Assembly: GCF_910592395.1 (NCBI RefSeq)
Contig: NC_088309.1
Span: 26,660,599 to 26,724,598 of the forward strand
DNA: 64,000 nucleotides
Origin: Lineus longissimus
Taxonomy: Eukaryota; Nemertea; Pilidiophora; Heteronemertea; Lineidae
Direction: 5' to 3'
Below, in pieces: positions 25,801 through 40,000 of the stretch. The position numbers and the translations under genes are program-made. A model generated the notes under the pieces. The model did no database searches. It was not told the DNA's origin and saw nothing but the letters and a program-made list of their open reading frames with translations. The number at the start of each line of letters is the position of its first letter. Positions within the stretch are counted from its first letter, which is position 1.

Positions 25801-28800
25801 TGCCCTGAATATTTCATCCCTTGCCATGTACATATGACATGTGATTGAAAAGTGAGGGTACTTTGAAGGTCAACTAAAATGTCCACTTCAAGAACGTATT
25901 TATGAAAGGAACTCAATCTTCAAGCTTATCCGGGCAAGTTTCTTCTCAGTTAGCGTACACAGACTTTGTTTGAAGAGGGTTGCTTTTAGGCGCAAAATCC
26001 TTTTATTCCAGAATATACTTTTCCTAAGTTTTGGCCTTGGGATTGGATAAGTCACTCAAATGTACCTTTAAAGTCATTCTTTATTGTGTACTTTGAATCT
26101 GGTAACACTTCATTTCCTTCGTCGTTCATCAGTTATATTTGATTTTTTGGAAAGGATGCTCAATCCACTTCATTAAGCGCTATTTCCCACGTTGGCCTTT
26201 GTTTATACCGGGCCGCATTCTTGATCATAATCTCTATGCTCGATCATGTTAGCAGGGTTAATGTAATGCCAACCAGGCTGCTCCAAATCTCATGTCTCAT
26301 CCAGAATCTCTGTGATTCCCAACTAATTTCCTTCCGAGCAAATATGTCAAAATCTAGCGCAAAGCTTTGCCCCTCCAGTCCTTTCCCGTCAATAGTAATT
26401 ACCTCCCACACTTGAATCCACCCTTAATCATTGTTTCATAGATATATAGTAATCACATCACCGCTTCCACCGTTGCATCTCGCTTTATTGATGTCCACTG
26501 GCCAATCTTTTGTAGGCTTAGTAATGGTGACAACTCTTTCCGGAGGCTACAGAGAAGCTTGATCTTTTTTACAAGCTAGATTGGCAATCGCTAATGCTAC
26601 TGGCCATGTTTACCACTTTTACTCTTTTCGTTTAGAAAGGTGTCACCTTTGCTGAAGGGTGGACTTTTTCGGGCAAAGATTGGAAAGAACGGATGATTTG
26701 CTTAGCGGAGATTGAAAGAAGCAAATTGCATTTGTGCTAAATTGTTATGGCGTTTTCCGTTCGATTATGAGAGCTGTCTTTGATGTCGATGAGGCTGCAT
26801 TGGTTCCTTTTATGCTGAATTAATGATGTTTGTTGCACCAGATTTCCGATTCACAGCGGTGTTTTATAAGGAAATGTTCGTAATTTGTAGGAATACCTCT
26901 TTAGCTTAATTGGAAGTTGTGTAATGAAAAGAGTTAAAAGACATTAAAATTGGTTAATAGTTTTCGGGGACCGGCATCAAAGCTTATCAAGTGGACCACA
27001 TTGATGAAAGATATACCGTTTAAAGTGCAAATTCCTTTACCAACATCTCGTTCCCCCTAAATACTTGGGGTCGACCTGTCGATCATATTCTTCCGGTAAC
27101 GGTGTAACTTGTAAACATCCCAGGTCAAGAGGAATGAGGATTAGTCACTTAATGCTTTAATGTAGATCTGAGGAGGAAATGGCCATGGAGGACTGCTAAG
27201 TAGAATAAGTGCTCGACCACTAATGATAGTTATTGAGACGGATCCCCTCGTTTCTCGCTAGACTTTTTATCTTAGTCTGGAACAGTACGGTAGTTGATGT
27301 TGAAAGGCTAATGGATGTCTGCGAGAGATGGAGCAGGAATGGACCACCTGCCCCACCGTGTCGCCAGGAAGCACATGTATTGATAGGTATCGGGAAAGGC
27401 AAGTAGAGAGCCAAAAAAATAACGTTGACCAGAGGGCCAGAGTGTCTGAACTCATCCCGTCAAGCTTTTTATGTCCAAAAGAATAACAAAATGTGATCTG
27501 CAGCAGCTGTTGTGAATGAAGTTGTTGCTTGTATGTACATCCCAACAATATTCATTTTCGAATACCAGAATCATCTGCTCACAGTCATATTCACTTTGAT
27601 ACGGTCACAGATCCTGAATCTCATGATAAAAAATATTGGTAGAGGCATCAAAGACACGCTCTCCGCCTTTGGCAATGCACTCCATAGAAATCCCCGTGCA
27701 GATGTTTGGTCCACGCAATCTGTTTCGGATATATTTTTATGCTTCACCATTTGCAAGTAAATACACCAGGATCCGAGTCGGAGGCCTTTTCTAATCTACT
27801 GCTATAGGGAACGGAATAAGAAGTTCAGTACAAAGATAAACGGGGCCGGCAGAGAAAGATAAATAAAACATGCTAAAGAGAAAAGCCAGCAATGTCTTTC
27901 CCGACGTCCTCTTACTCTCAGCTCCGGATTTGCAAATCATTTTTTTCACGGTTTCTTTTGTCCAATGCTCGCCTGCTCAGAGACACTTGCTGTATGGCAA
28001 ATTTTTACTCCGAATGAGCCTGTGACTTAAGGTTCACAGGATGGTGGATAAACACCGTTCTTTATTGCTTACATCAATGAAACCGACTAGCTGATGCCTA
28101 ACGCATCGACAATTCCTGTGTAATGGCACGAAAAAGACGTGTGTCTTAAACAAAACTACCGTTTGTACTGTTTCATTAATCAAAGCTTTTCCTTCTTTTT
28201 CGTATTCCTACCGCAAGCCCTGCATCTTCACCCTCTTGTATACTAATAAAAAGCAATGCGCTCTGTGTTAACCACTTTATAGGATCAGGTCAGAGCCCAA
28301 CAAAACAGCGAAGAAAAAACTCACTCATTTACTGAGGGTAAATTGTGATAATAGTATTAAGAGCCCAAGGCAAATTATTGATTAGTGTCACAAAGATCAA
28401 CCGAAGGTTACATAAACATGTAGGCAATACAGTCGATCCTGATGACATTCAGAGTAACTGGAGATATCATTGTCAATACAGTTTAAGCCAACATCCATTG
28501 AAGTGGTGATTTAGCGAGATCTAGTGACAGCAAAATGACTAAGCTTTACCGGTATTCTCTCCTGTAGAGGTTATAATCTAATATAGGGACCATCAGACCG
28601 AAATTATTGGTGGCCACAAGAGGATGATTTCACGGGCTAGATATTAGTTTTTAATCTTCCCCGAGGATGTCACAATGGAAGAGATAGTGTAGGTTGGTTG
28701 CGTTAGGGCGGGCCGTTATGATAGATGGGCAATATTTTTGCGACAGAATCTTGGCAAAACACGCAACTCCAGTACTAGTGCGTCTATAGCATATATACAT

Positions 28801-30926
28801 GTACACCCGCTAAGATTTATAGCGGATCAGACCTAAAATGGTCTGTCTTGTCAGTGATGCGTTCGGGGTTTGGAAGGGAGCTGAAATTTACGATCTACTG
28901 CTCAACGAGTCAGTTCCCTGTCTAGGTTAAAATAACTAATTCGATACTGAGTATTTGCGTTGATAACCGAAAAATAATCAACTACTTTAGGCCACCAGAA
29001 GTACTATCCGGGTTAGGTACTATCTATTTCGAACAGTGATGCGCCACATCAATCGAAATATATGAATTACTCTCCTTCAGTGGCCTAAGCTTACAGAACT
29101 ACAAAAGGCAGCGGTTGCACCCAACTTTGAATATGTCATCAGATTATGTAGCTAGCGCAGCCACTAAGAAAGTTCTCATCGCCTGACTCCGCCGCCGCAA
29201 CAGTAGACCAGGTGGTTCTTGGCAAGGAAATCAAATCAGTAAGTCATAAGTAAAGTATCATGTCCCGGAGCTCTAGCTAAGTATTGGATTGGAGCCGATA
29301 TCGATACTACATTCATGACGGATGGACAATGAGTGAATCTAGATATCTGTCGATAGACCAGGAGGCATCGACCCTTTTTCTGCTCGGTGTATGTGGTACA
29401 TCATCGAATTTGAAGGAGGCCCTCGCTGTGGAAGAATGTGTTGGAGAGAACGAATCGTAATGAAAATATACCCCTGCCAAAGAAAGCCCTGCAACACCAC
29501 TTCTCAGCTTAAGTACTCCTACGGGAAGTATAGTATATATATCAACGCCAGTCATCTAAAGTTGATAGAGAACGTTTTTGCGTGCCCTGTTAATGATGAC
29601 CACGCACTCTGACAGCTTTTATTTCTGCCCTTACCATCAGAACACTATACAAAACGTATATGGTAAGGAGGCTCGTCCGAATGTGTTATTCCGTGTCAAG
29701 TATTTTATTTAGGGAAAATTATTTGCGAAAACAATCTCGGGAAGAAGGTGAGTAACTCCAGGGAGATTAACCAAAAAAGAGAAACCTGGTTCTAAGCAGC
29801 GTGCATAAATAATGATGGAGCGACCAGGTGGGAACATGAAAAGTCCCAAAACACCCATCAATAAACCGGCATACCAAGTGATACCCGTCACTATCGCCGC
29901 TGTGTCGGATTTCTCAAAATTACATCAGGGCTTGTCCGTTCTGGTCATTTCGTTTGAGCGATAATTGAACGACATGCTGCTGACCATTTTGACATTTATT
30001 GGTCATCCCGAGAGCTGAGTCAGACCTAACCCAGGGAATATGCGGAAAATTACATTCAATTTTCCATAGCTTTTGCAATTTTCATCTCACCAGGATTGAC
30101 TTGATCCGCTCACCGCTACTATCTAAGTCGAGGTCTTGGGCCAGAAGTTGGTCATTTAAAAGGCTTCTTTATATGGATATGCAGGTAGCATCAGCATTTC
30201 AATACATGGCATTGGCCTATTGTGAAGAAAATATAATTTAAAAATCCCAGTTCCTCCGGCAAAATCTCACGAACTGAAACGCAAAACATTTGCCATTACC
30301 CAAAACCTTTCGGGAAGTTGCTTTCTTAATCAAGAAATAGGTGCAATGGAAAATCAACCACTGCTGAAGGCTATTACTAGGAAATCATCTTTCATTTCTG
30401 AAAATTTCATACTAACCTAACTGACAAATAACTGGCCAAAAACAACTGTGAAGATTTAAAACATTTGTTGCAAACCCGCTACAAAGCAATATGGAAATAA
30501 CAACAGCCAAAGAAGCGGGTTTTCTTTTGCTTGATGCGATATAACTTTGTAATTAAAAAACGTGAGTTAAACAGATTTGGTTACTTAGTTCGAAATTCTG
30601 CAAAACAAACATTCATTTTCTTTCTCGATGACAACTTGCGCATTGTAGCGAGCAGAAAGGAATCAGATGTTGATTGAGACAGAAGTGCTGGTGACTTATC
30701 TTATATTGTATCATAGATGGTAGTTTCCATGCCAAATCGCTGTTAGTCGCCAACCTACCCGCTGGCTGCACCATTAGAAAGCCATAGATAATGGCTACTA
30801 AAACTGCACAACGTACTATTTTAAAAGATTTACCACAAACGCATTATGCCGCGGCAGAGGCAGGCGCCATTGGTCTACATCAAACAACAGGAAAAACAAC
30901 AAGAGAGTTATAAGTAGTTTGATCAT
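22893..30926. other. Long non-coding stretch
   Basis: Eight kilobases with no recognised gene, RNA or large repeat. A plus frame at 25260-25526 (88 codons from a TTG codon; first ATG at 25287) begins GAKEEIKPMAALFLYESVGN and reads less like random AT-rich sequence than its neighbours, but it has no motif or clear splice sites. Pyrimidine-rich T/C blocks and scattered AATAAA-like words occur as expected for intron or intergenic DNA. One short direct repeat is listed separately. Confidence 0.5.
24597..24638. repeat. Short direct repeat, period 24 bp
   Basis: TGTAAGCCATTTGGAATT at 24597-24614 is repeated as TGTAAGCCATTTGGATTT at 24621-24638, with one mismatch in 18. Only two copies are visible, consistent with a small local tandem duplication. 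Confidence 0.8.
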
Positions 30927-30982
30927 GATGCTTTCCTTGCGATTAGCATCGTCAGGAAAACTAAGAAACGTTAAAACGTTTC
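30927..30982. other. Compact foldable segment with interleaved inverted repeats
   Basis: GATGC (30927-30931) can pair with GCATC (30946-30950), and TTTCC (30932-30936) can pair with GGAAA (30955-30959). The pairs are interleaved, so both together would form a pseudoknot. Directly after lies a perfect hairpin, GAAACGTT (30965-30972), loop AA, AACGTTTC (30975-30982). On the minus strand the segment reads CTGACGA, a 3-bp stem TGC/GCA around TAATC, then AGGAAA, which resembles the order of hammerhead-ribozyme core elements but with two extra bases before GAAA. Function is not established. Confidence 0.35.
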
Positions 30983-33954
30983 CATTATAATCGGAAGAGG
31001 TGTTTTTTTTATTTCTAAGTTTTACTAAAAGGTTGATAGTGCCGAAGATTCGAGACTACTGTCTTTAAAAATGTTGACTCTAATTTTTATTTTAGAGCTC
31101 TGAAAATTCTACCTCAATGATACGTGCTTTCTCTCTTTTGGCAGTTTTGTTGCAATGAGATACAAGTAGCATGAAATTGGAATAGGTAAAAGTAGCCTTA
31201 ATTATCCTGAAACCAAAACAAATTGAACCGCAACTTTTGAATTTGAAGTACTTTACCTACAACCTCACTTTATTATGAAACATGATGGCGGTCGGTGCAT
31301 AACATGATCCTGTATTGGACCACTTTGATACGTTAGATCTGGAACAATGCACTTTAGCATCGTCTTTTAAATTATGCATATTCGATCGTTTTTAACAGCC
31401 ACTCTAATGGGTAGATTAGCAATAATGCATTTATTTTGAAATAAAAGCCGTAGTTCCGATAACAGGACTGAACAAACAATCGTCGATTTGCAAATTTCGT
31501 GAAAATGTACCGTGTGTTGATATGCCATTCATTATCAATGTCGGCGAGAACATGTGTTTGAATGTACATTGGCGAGTTATTATAGGCGATATATATTCAC
31601 AGGCAGAACCACTGGTTGTAAAAGGGAGTGTAAGAACCAGTGGCGACACCACTTCGAAATCCTCAGAACTCTTGGTAGTAGGCGAGCAGACCACCGATCA
31701 ATGTGGTGCTACCACGTACTGTCAAGGGCAAACATGCTGGCAGTACACTGTAGTTCCGGCGTGTTTGGTTTTTTAACTCTGTCCTAGTATGAATGTGTTG
31801 GTGGTGGCTCGGGCTCGCCTAAATGAACAAGGTATTTTTGTCTGTGATGTAATCTTTCCCGTTGCGCAAGGATCCCTGTTTAGCAAATTTTTGCTAATTT
31901 GGGAGGTTTCGCCCTTCACAGCCGCAGAATCGACTGCGCATATGCCTGACTGCCAACAACACTGAAATGTTGCATCCGTCATCCCAGCGAGTAACCTACA
32001 TCGAATCCCAAAGGTTAAACAAATGTTCCTTTCCGCTATTGAGCCGAGTACCAAACTGAGCCCTACAAGAGCGGTTTGGGGATAATTAGCTTACCTTTTT
32101 AATAATTATATCGATTGGCTTTTCGTGTGAATAGCGAGCTCACCCAGAAACATCAGTTGGCTAAATGATGACGAGTCACTCTCAGGTGATGTTGTGCCTG
32201 CAGTGGAGTTATACTTCAATTAGCTTCTTCCCATCTTTGAACCCATGCTTGTACATTTCATATTGTTTTACATTAATCATAATGACAGACCCGTCTGGGT
32301 GTGGTTACAGAAAATTACACATTGCGTGTTGAAAGTCATTGCAAGTAACTATTATATTGTTTTACAAGTATCCGATAATCCAAAACACGCACGTCCCTGA
32401 AAACCAAGATTTGTGAAAATTAAAGGGCAGTGTGAAAATGGGATTTTATTGCCTCAAAATGACAGTTAATTGGTCATTATAGAATTTCACAGAAATACAT
32501 ATGTCAAAAGTTATTGACGAGGTTGTTTAAATCTCACGTTTTAAGGTAGGGTAATTTTGCATTGCTCGGAGGCATTCAGTTCTTTGCAATATTGAATATA
32601 AATGAGAGTCTGATTTTAACCATAGCGATTTTGACTCGACCTTAATATTCAGTGGTCGACACACGATATATTATTGGTTGTGATTTTCAAAATACTGGGT
32701 ATACTCTGTCTTTATCTGTTTATGTTCGGTTATTATCCAATTGTGGTTTGCGCTTCTAATTATTATTATTGCGATGGAGCTGCACGAAGACCATAAATAA
32801 TCAAGGCAGAAACATTAGCTGACCCACAACCACCCACCTAGGAGGAGCTTACAAATGTTACGTTTTATAAATTTCAATTAGATGTCAGGAATTTGCATTC
32901 TGACGCGGTGCCACTCGATTTCAATAACATTACGTATGCACTTCCCGAAATCAATCATCACCCTGGAGGTCCCAATGTGTTCGTACCCTAACACGTTAAT
33001 CCACTATTTTCACTCTGATCATCTGAAATTCTGGCCTTTGCCATCAATTGTTTAAATGTGGCACATTCCTTCTGCAGAACCAGTTTAAAATGCAAGACGT
33101 CATATGTGGAGAAATCCTTTGGGCTTTCGCAGGTCGTAAAGTTTGATTAACAGCTTGAAGTTGGCTGAATATGAATGAGATGGTTGAACTTTCATTTGCT
33201 ACTTTGAGGTTTAGTACCGGTTTCTAGTAATGGCTTATGTTGATGTTCAAACTACCTCAGAGCAACCATGGACGACTGTCCAGCAAGGCGTTCGCACTTT
33301 AGATACAAGGTAGAATATAATTCACTGAAAATATTATGGAAAGCTTGCCCTTGTACGACAGTCTTTTTAAAGAAGTGCCCTTAGTGAACAATGAGGAAGA
33401 ACGCCCCATGTCGTTGGCAGTATGTTCTTGTATCAACAGAAGCATGTTATAGTTGTTCTACAAACTACATGTACACCGTAAGCCTTAAAAAATCGTGATC
33501 AAAGCAAAGCTTAATTGCTACTTAAAAGCCCCAATCCACCTCGACAGTCTGCAGTATTTTTTCACTGCTACTTTATATATTTAAAAAAGAAGCATGCACC
33601 ATTTTTCACCAGAGCACCATTATCCCAAGAGAAGAACGTTTCATCACATATTTCAGTCTCGTCATCGAGCACTGATCCCTTTTGACATGGCTGATGGACC
33701 GTGTCCCATAGACGTCCATGGATGATTGGCCACTACACAAGATCACTCTTTAAATCCATCTGAGGTGAAAAAATACTTAACTTGACAGGCAAGGATCAAT
33801 TCATCAAGATTGGCTCAAGTTGAGTGTTCACTTTTTGAAGCAAACCGAGCACATTCGAGCAGTCAAAAGGATAGGTACATCGTTGACGATATAAGCCAGC
33901 GTCTTTTCTAGTAATGGCCTTTTTTCACGAACCTCTCGTGACAGAGAACACACG
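30983..33954. other. Non-coding stretch
   Basis: No gene recognised. Overlapping open frames on both strands around 31430-31790 and 31773-32054 have no supporting motifs. The sequence is AT-rich with no visible tandem structure. Confidence 0.5.
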
Positions 33955-34095
33955 CAGTCATGTCATAAGCTATACGAGTCCTAGCAAAAGCAGCATCAGT
34001 ATTACATGAGCCACTTCAGTCATGACATGAGCGACATCAGTCATGACATGAGCGGCATCAGTTATGACATACGCGATATCAGTCATGACATAGAC
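33955..34095. repeat. Minisatellite with 21-bp period
   Basis: Units begin with CAGTCATGACATGAGCGACAT or variants. Clear starts are at 33997, 34017, 34038, 34059 and 34080, giving periods of 20, 21, 21 and 21. A degenerate earlier unit, CAGTCATGTCATAAGC at 33955, lies exactly 42 bp before 33997, so the array probably extends back two units. The units from 34017 on are open in one frame (repeating SHDMSDI-like residues), but stops in the 20-bp unit upstream argue against coding. Confidence 0.85.
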
Positions 34096-37000
34096 TTCAA
34101 TCTGATGATAGATAAGCGTCACAAACCATTACTTATTGTAAATAGTCGGGTATTATTGAGGCTTTACTTGCTTTAGATAGCCCGGGATCCTGTTTACCAT
34201 CCCCTGGTGTAAGAAAGAAAAACGCTCAACGTTTCTGAATACACCAGTTATCATTCCAATTACAATGATATTGATATAAACTTGTCAACATTATTCATTG
34301 ATGCACGGACGCTGACATCATAGGTGAACAGCGTATTGATTTGCATTACGACATAATGGAACTAAACATGGGTGTGTCAGTGGAACATGACACCAGGACG
34401 ACATCCCGCATTAGGTTAGTTTGCTGATTACCAAGTTAGATCGCCCTGGGTGTGCCAGAGGACCACTACGGGATCACCAACAGAATTCAAATTGTTCCCG
34501 GCCCGTGGAACATGTAGTGACATGGTTAGTCAATTCGTTGAGAAGTGTTGTCTGATCGTGTCATAAGTCAGGACATGAAGACTTGGAGTTGATGACATGG
34601 CGTTAGTCATCATATTGGTTGTCAGCTTATGTTGGGTGTGTCGTTGGTTCAGTTTCCAATACGCCATGCTGGTAATTCACATGGTCATCGTGTGAAGAAT
34701 CGTTGGAAAATATATGGAATACAAAGTGTGCGTCAGAAGTCTCTTCCATGATCACAATTAGACTGACCGAGGATGATGGATGCAGTTATAGCAACTTGTC
34801 CATGATTAATGGGAAGATAAGAAACAAGGGTTTTATAAAGCCTTGCCTTAAGTGACACGTGCAATATATCATAATCATAGTTGGCAGGCTCTTATGTCTT
34901 GGGGTTTCTATTGTCTTTGTATGAAGGGACGGAACTCGTCAATTTAAACCCATTCCCGCCTCGACACCATTAACCACTGCTCTCCTAATTACCCAGGAAA
35001 TGTAAGCTAATCAGACTGATTAGAATCTGACAGGCAAGAATAGCCACGTTAGTTCAAAGTGCAGGGTGTCAAAAGGTCACCATTTTCTAATTTCTAATTT
35101 CTCGTTGTCAATGACGATTGAGGAGTCACGTTTCAAGAACCGCATCATTAATTGCAGACAACTAAAGTGAGAAAACACAATCGCTCACCCCAGGGTCATA
35201 TTGAACCCCTTTAAGTGTGTCTCGTTGCCCTTCGGCTTTAAAAGTACAAAAGATATATCTGATATCCTTAAAGTGCTAAATTTGGCCTTATCTTTCATAG
35301 AAGAGTAGCAGCAAACCTCTGCCACCGTTCGGTACTTTGACCGTCTAAGCTTTCAGCTTCTCTCTAGCCAGGCCTCTTTTGATAGGCATAGTCGGCTAAC
35401 ACTGAAACGTCTTTGAGGGTGAAATCAAAATCTAAATAATTGCATCACCCAAGTTCACTTACTATTATTACTAAGGGGGTTAACTGATTACTAATTACTA
35501 ATAAGAATATATCAAGTACGTATGCATAATGCCAATAGTAGATATCACCTAATGACTTAGAGCCCTAATCAGAGACAGTGTCACTGTCCTGTGTCTTCAG
35601 TATACCTTGCTAAGAATAACATTAACACAGTTCTGATGACAAATTATTGATACTTGATATTCAATGCAACTGGGAACCTGAAGATCAGGTTTCACCCCGT
35701 GGCCGTGTTATGGAATAAAGCTAATCACCAAGACCTTCAGTTATCAAAGGGAATCCTCTAAATGCTGGCGGCAGAAGAGTCCACATTGGTTATTGGTCAA
35801 ACTGTCGCCAACAGAAGCGATCAAATGGCCAAGAACTAATGTTTTTGTTTAGTCAGAGGAAACTGGAGAATAGGATTACAGCACAATGGGATGCACCAGG
35901 GGTAGTTGTCTTCTAGTTCAATGAATGCGCCAAGACCATATTCTTGTTAGGATGAACAACATTAACCATGTTTTTTTATGTAACTGTTCTGGTGGTTGTT
36001 TGTAATCAGCGGTGATGTCTCCGTTGTCTTAGGGTGAAGATCGTGTTACATTACGTGAAGTACCGTTCGAAAAAGGCATATTTTCATTTATTCGTTACGG
36101 AACATACGGTCAGTGGTGTTCTGGAAACCAACTAGTATTTTAACCTGATTATTTGGAGGTGTATTTTTGAACATTCTTTTGAAAATTCCTACTTTAAAAA
36201 TTTCGTATTCGAAACATAATATGAGTTCTCATAGTTCTGGTATAACTCGTTCATGAGCAGAAACAGCAAAATTATTATCTTGTCCTAAACATGCTAAATG
36301 CACATCACAGCTAATTGATAATTGCTACAATATTCAAATGCAATTGAAGCACATGGCCATAGCAGATTTCTCAGGGGGTAATTTACTGCTTGTTCATCCC
36401 CTAATGAGTACAATTAGGGACGTGGTCGGTTTGCAGGGCTGCAGGGTATCATATGCTGTGTCATGAACCGAGAAGGCTTGTAAGCACAAGGTTTCTAAAT
36501 ATTGTGTCAAGGGAAAGACATCAGGATATGGACGTGTCGGGGGATTTCCACTCTGAGATGAGTTTGCAGCGACATGTGATCGTTACAATTAAGCTCTTTG
36601 TTGAGGCCAAGACTGTATGGCATCAGGCGTTCACTAAATCAGTAGGGTGGTCATCATGGAATTGCAATATGGCGCTTTCCTTATTGTTTGATGTGTGCAA
36701 CGTGAGAGTTTAAGATTGTATGTGGGCTTCCGGGCACGATTTAGTCCGAAGCACTTATCTCAACCCGCTATATTTAACTCACTGATGAACTTCATCAAAT
36801 TAAAGTTTCCTCACTCGTTAATTTCTTTCTTTGCAACCGTGACGTGGTATCTCCAGTTTCCAAATGTATCAGCTTTTCCCTTCTGATTCATCCACCATTA
36901 ACGAACGACAAGTAATCTAGTCATTGTCTTTAAACTGCCCTGCTACTGCCATCTGCTCGTGGAGGCTGGAACTCGACCATCTGTTCATCGATCGTGCAAT

Positions 37001-40000
37001 TTCAGATTATACAGCACAATTCTATGAACTGATGTTCACTGGTGCTGCTCTCTCTGCGAAAGTTGCTGAACCAGTGAAGGTACAGTCGTGATGTGAGTGA
37101 ACCCTCCTATTTCACAAAAACCCGACATTCATACTGCCAACTACTAGTATAGCAGTGGTGAAGAGGTTATGCTTGAATGTTATGTCCCCTTTCAAAAATA
37201 CTCTGGGAAGCACTTCGTCCAGTTTCCAGATCTGTGAAGGCATGTAATAGCTACAGCTGCCTTTCAGTTAGGTTACTCTTACCAACGTTGGATATTACTA
37301 GTAAACTGTTTTATGTTCTATGTAGTATATCCGTCCTGAGCACCGGAAAGGGCGAACAACAGAGCGTAAACGACTTAAATCCGCCAAAGATCTTACCTTT
37401 ATGCCTACCTTTCGTTCGTTGCTATCTTAGAACGAAAAGAGCTTTAAAGTTAATGACATTTAAACTAAAAAAATGTTCTGTGGACATTAATCAAACCAAG
37501 AGTCATTAGTCTGACAAAGTTAATACGTAAGATGTCAACAGGGCAAGGAATGTGACTTAATGTGCAATCTTGTGGCGTTAACTGCAGCTTTGGGATGCGT
37601 ACACATGATTGATAACAACTCCTGCATGGTTTAGCTAGTTTCACACCGCGGAGCTGGGTATAAAACTCTTAAGAGCACTCTTTGATTAACTTGCTCCTAC
37701 ACCATGAGTCGTGTGAGACTGCCAAAACTAGATTCGATGGGACAAAGCTTACGTACGGTGAGGCAGAGACGCCGGTGAGACTGCTGCAACGACGTCAAAA
37801 TGTCACCCAGTCTGCAGAACTTTATCCGCCATTTAACACAAATCATTTCTCGGTCCAGGAGTGACTTAACTGACTTTCATTACGATTCGGTAAACAGGAT
37901 GAAATGTAAGGGTATCCGCAATAAATAAGAACCACCCTTCCAGTCTAGGATGCCGGTAGTCTGAATTCAATGCGATGCATTATGATGTGACATTTTAGTC
38001 TACCAGTCAACATGATGCAATCATTTTCAATACCAGTTGCTCGTATACCATTCTGAACACATCCATGCGTATTTCTTTACCAATGAAATCTAATAAAAAT
38101 CAAATTATTCAGAAAATGTAAGACGGTAAAAAAAATAAGCGCCTCGTCTAGAACAAGTAAGTTAATAAAAATCGTATTGACGGCTGCTTAAGAGTCACCT
38201 GCACTTCTACTTGTCTGCAATTATTTTCCAATGCCGGTAGAGTGATGCTGAGGAGTGGATATAATGCTCTTGACATCTCTAATTAATCCATTTAGAGTTG
38301 TAACTAGAACCTACTCTGCCTAGAGTCAGTATGGATAGGTTTTCGCTTTGTGTATAATTGCTTGTTACCGACCAGGGAAATGCGTGTGGAAACGGAATAC
38401 AACTGTTGTGATGTTGTGTGGTAATGTTTGCCTAACATTTTAATAATGCTAGGATTACTCTTAAATATGCCAATTTCTTTTAATATATTTTTTCCAATTC
38501 TGTCCTTATTTTCGAGAACATTAATCAAATAACGCCAATATTGTCAACCCATACGCTCGATGCCAGGTGTTGTTATTCAGATGCTCCAATAAGAACAGAT
38601 TTTAGTGATGGCAGGCTCAGTTAGGATGAGAATATCGGAGATTGGTGCCAAGATCAATATCATCCCCAAGTTCAAAGGACCTTGCGCCCGAATTTCTAGA
38701 AAAGCTAGAACTTTCGCAAGTCTAACCGAATAATGTCATGAAGATGTCGATCCGCTGCGTAAAGTGAGAGGTTATCAGACAAAACAGCACTTTAAATACC
38801 TCTCTATTAGCGTAGCTAACAACCGAAGCAACTGTTTGAATTCAAAGTGATGGTAGACGGTATCAGCTTAGCTGTCAGCATTCACTAACGCTGTTCATAA
38901 ACTGGACCCTCCTTACCTATTCACACCATTAAGTAAAGACGGGGTAAATATGAGTCTGATCGACCACCCTGCCTGCTATAATCTTGCAACCATTATGGCC
39001 ATTAGACCAAGTCCGAAGTGTTTATGCCTTGCAATTGAGCTGCTTGTAAGGCCAGCAATGGATGTTTAGGGTAGTAATGATGGGTGTAGTATCAAAGGCT
39101 GTCTAAAGGCGTTTTGACGGTGACATTGTTTATCATTTCATTCCGTTTATATGATACACGTATGTTGTCGTTGTATTTCATTTAAAATGGTTTCGTTAAA
39201 ATGTAATGAAGTGGTTGTTCAATTGCAATGCCGTGGATGTACCATCAAAGGAACGACAGCTTGAAACGTTTCCATGATCTGCATGTTCTCTGTTGACCAG
39301 TTCATTGTATTGTTGAAGCAGAGACAGAAGTGGTTAGTTACAAATGGTTTAACAGGGGGAGCCATTGAGATAAGATTGTCTACACAATTAGATTCCCATC
39401 ACAATGATTAGCTAACCAAGAGATTAATTACTGACAATTACTCGAGCGGCACTGCAATTATGTTTGTATTGGCCATTAAGGAATGGCTTTATACAGCGAT
39501 TGGCTTTTTCGTGAAGTTGACAGTCAAGTAAAGATGCCTTGTGGTTTCTTTATGCAGGTCGTTTTCTATTTCATTAAACGAGAGAACTTAACCACAGACT
39601 GTCTAGTGCATATTGTCACCGTTAAAGGTTTAAGTGAGAGGAAATGTATGTCAGTTTCTAAAAGATTTTGAAATTGTATTCTTCTAAATAAATAAAGATT
39701 ACTAGCATAAGGTCGACCTGCAGGATGTTCATATCCTTAACATATTTCAGTTTTATTTGAGATGAATTTATGACGGGCGCTTTGATATGAGATTCCCATG
39801 CTGTAATACTATTGGGTGCAAGAAGTTGAGATTCGGATTTCTCTTTTGTGTTAATTTTCACACTTAATCCATCAGGGCGACATCCTAAATAAGCTTTTTC
39901 AAATTTTTACATACTGATTGTAGGTTTTCTTGGACTCAACCTTGTTGCATTCTACCTTCTTCGGGAGTAAAGAGCTGTGATTATGTAGGATGCGTTGGCG

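Noticed and set aside
38795-38812. CCTCTCTATTAG word like the MITE end
   Set aside because: Only about 12 bases match and no second end or TA-flanked body is present.
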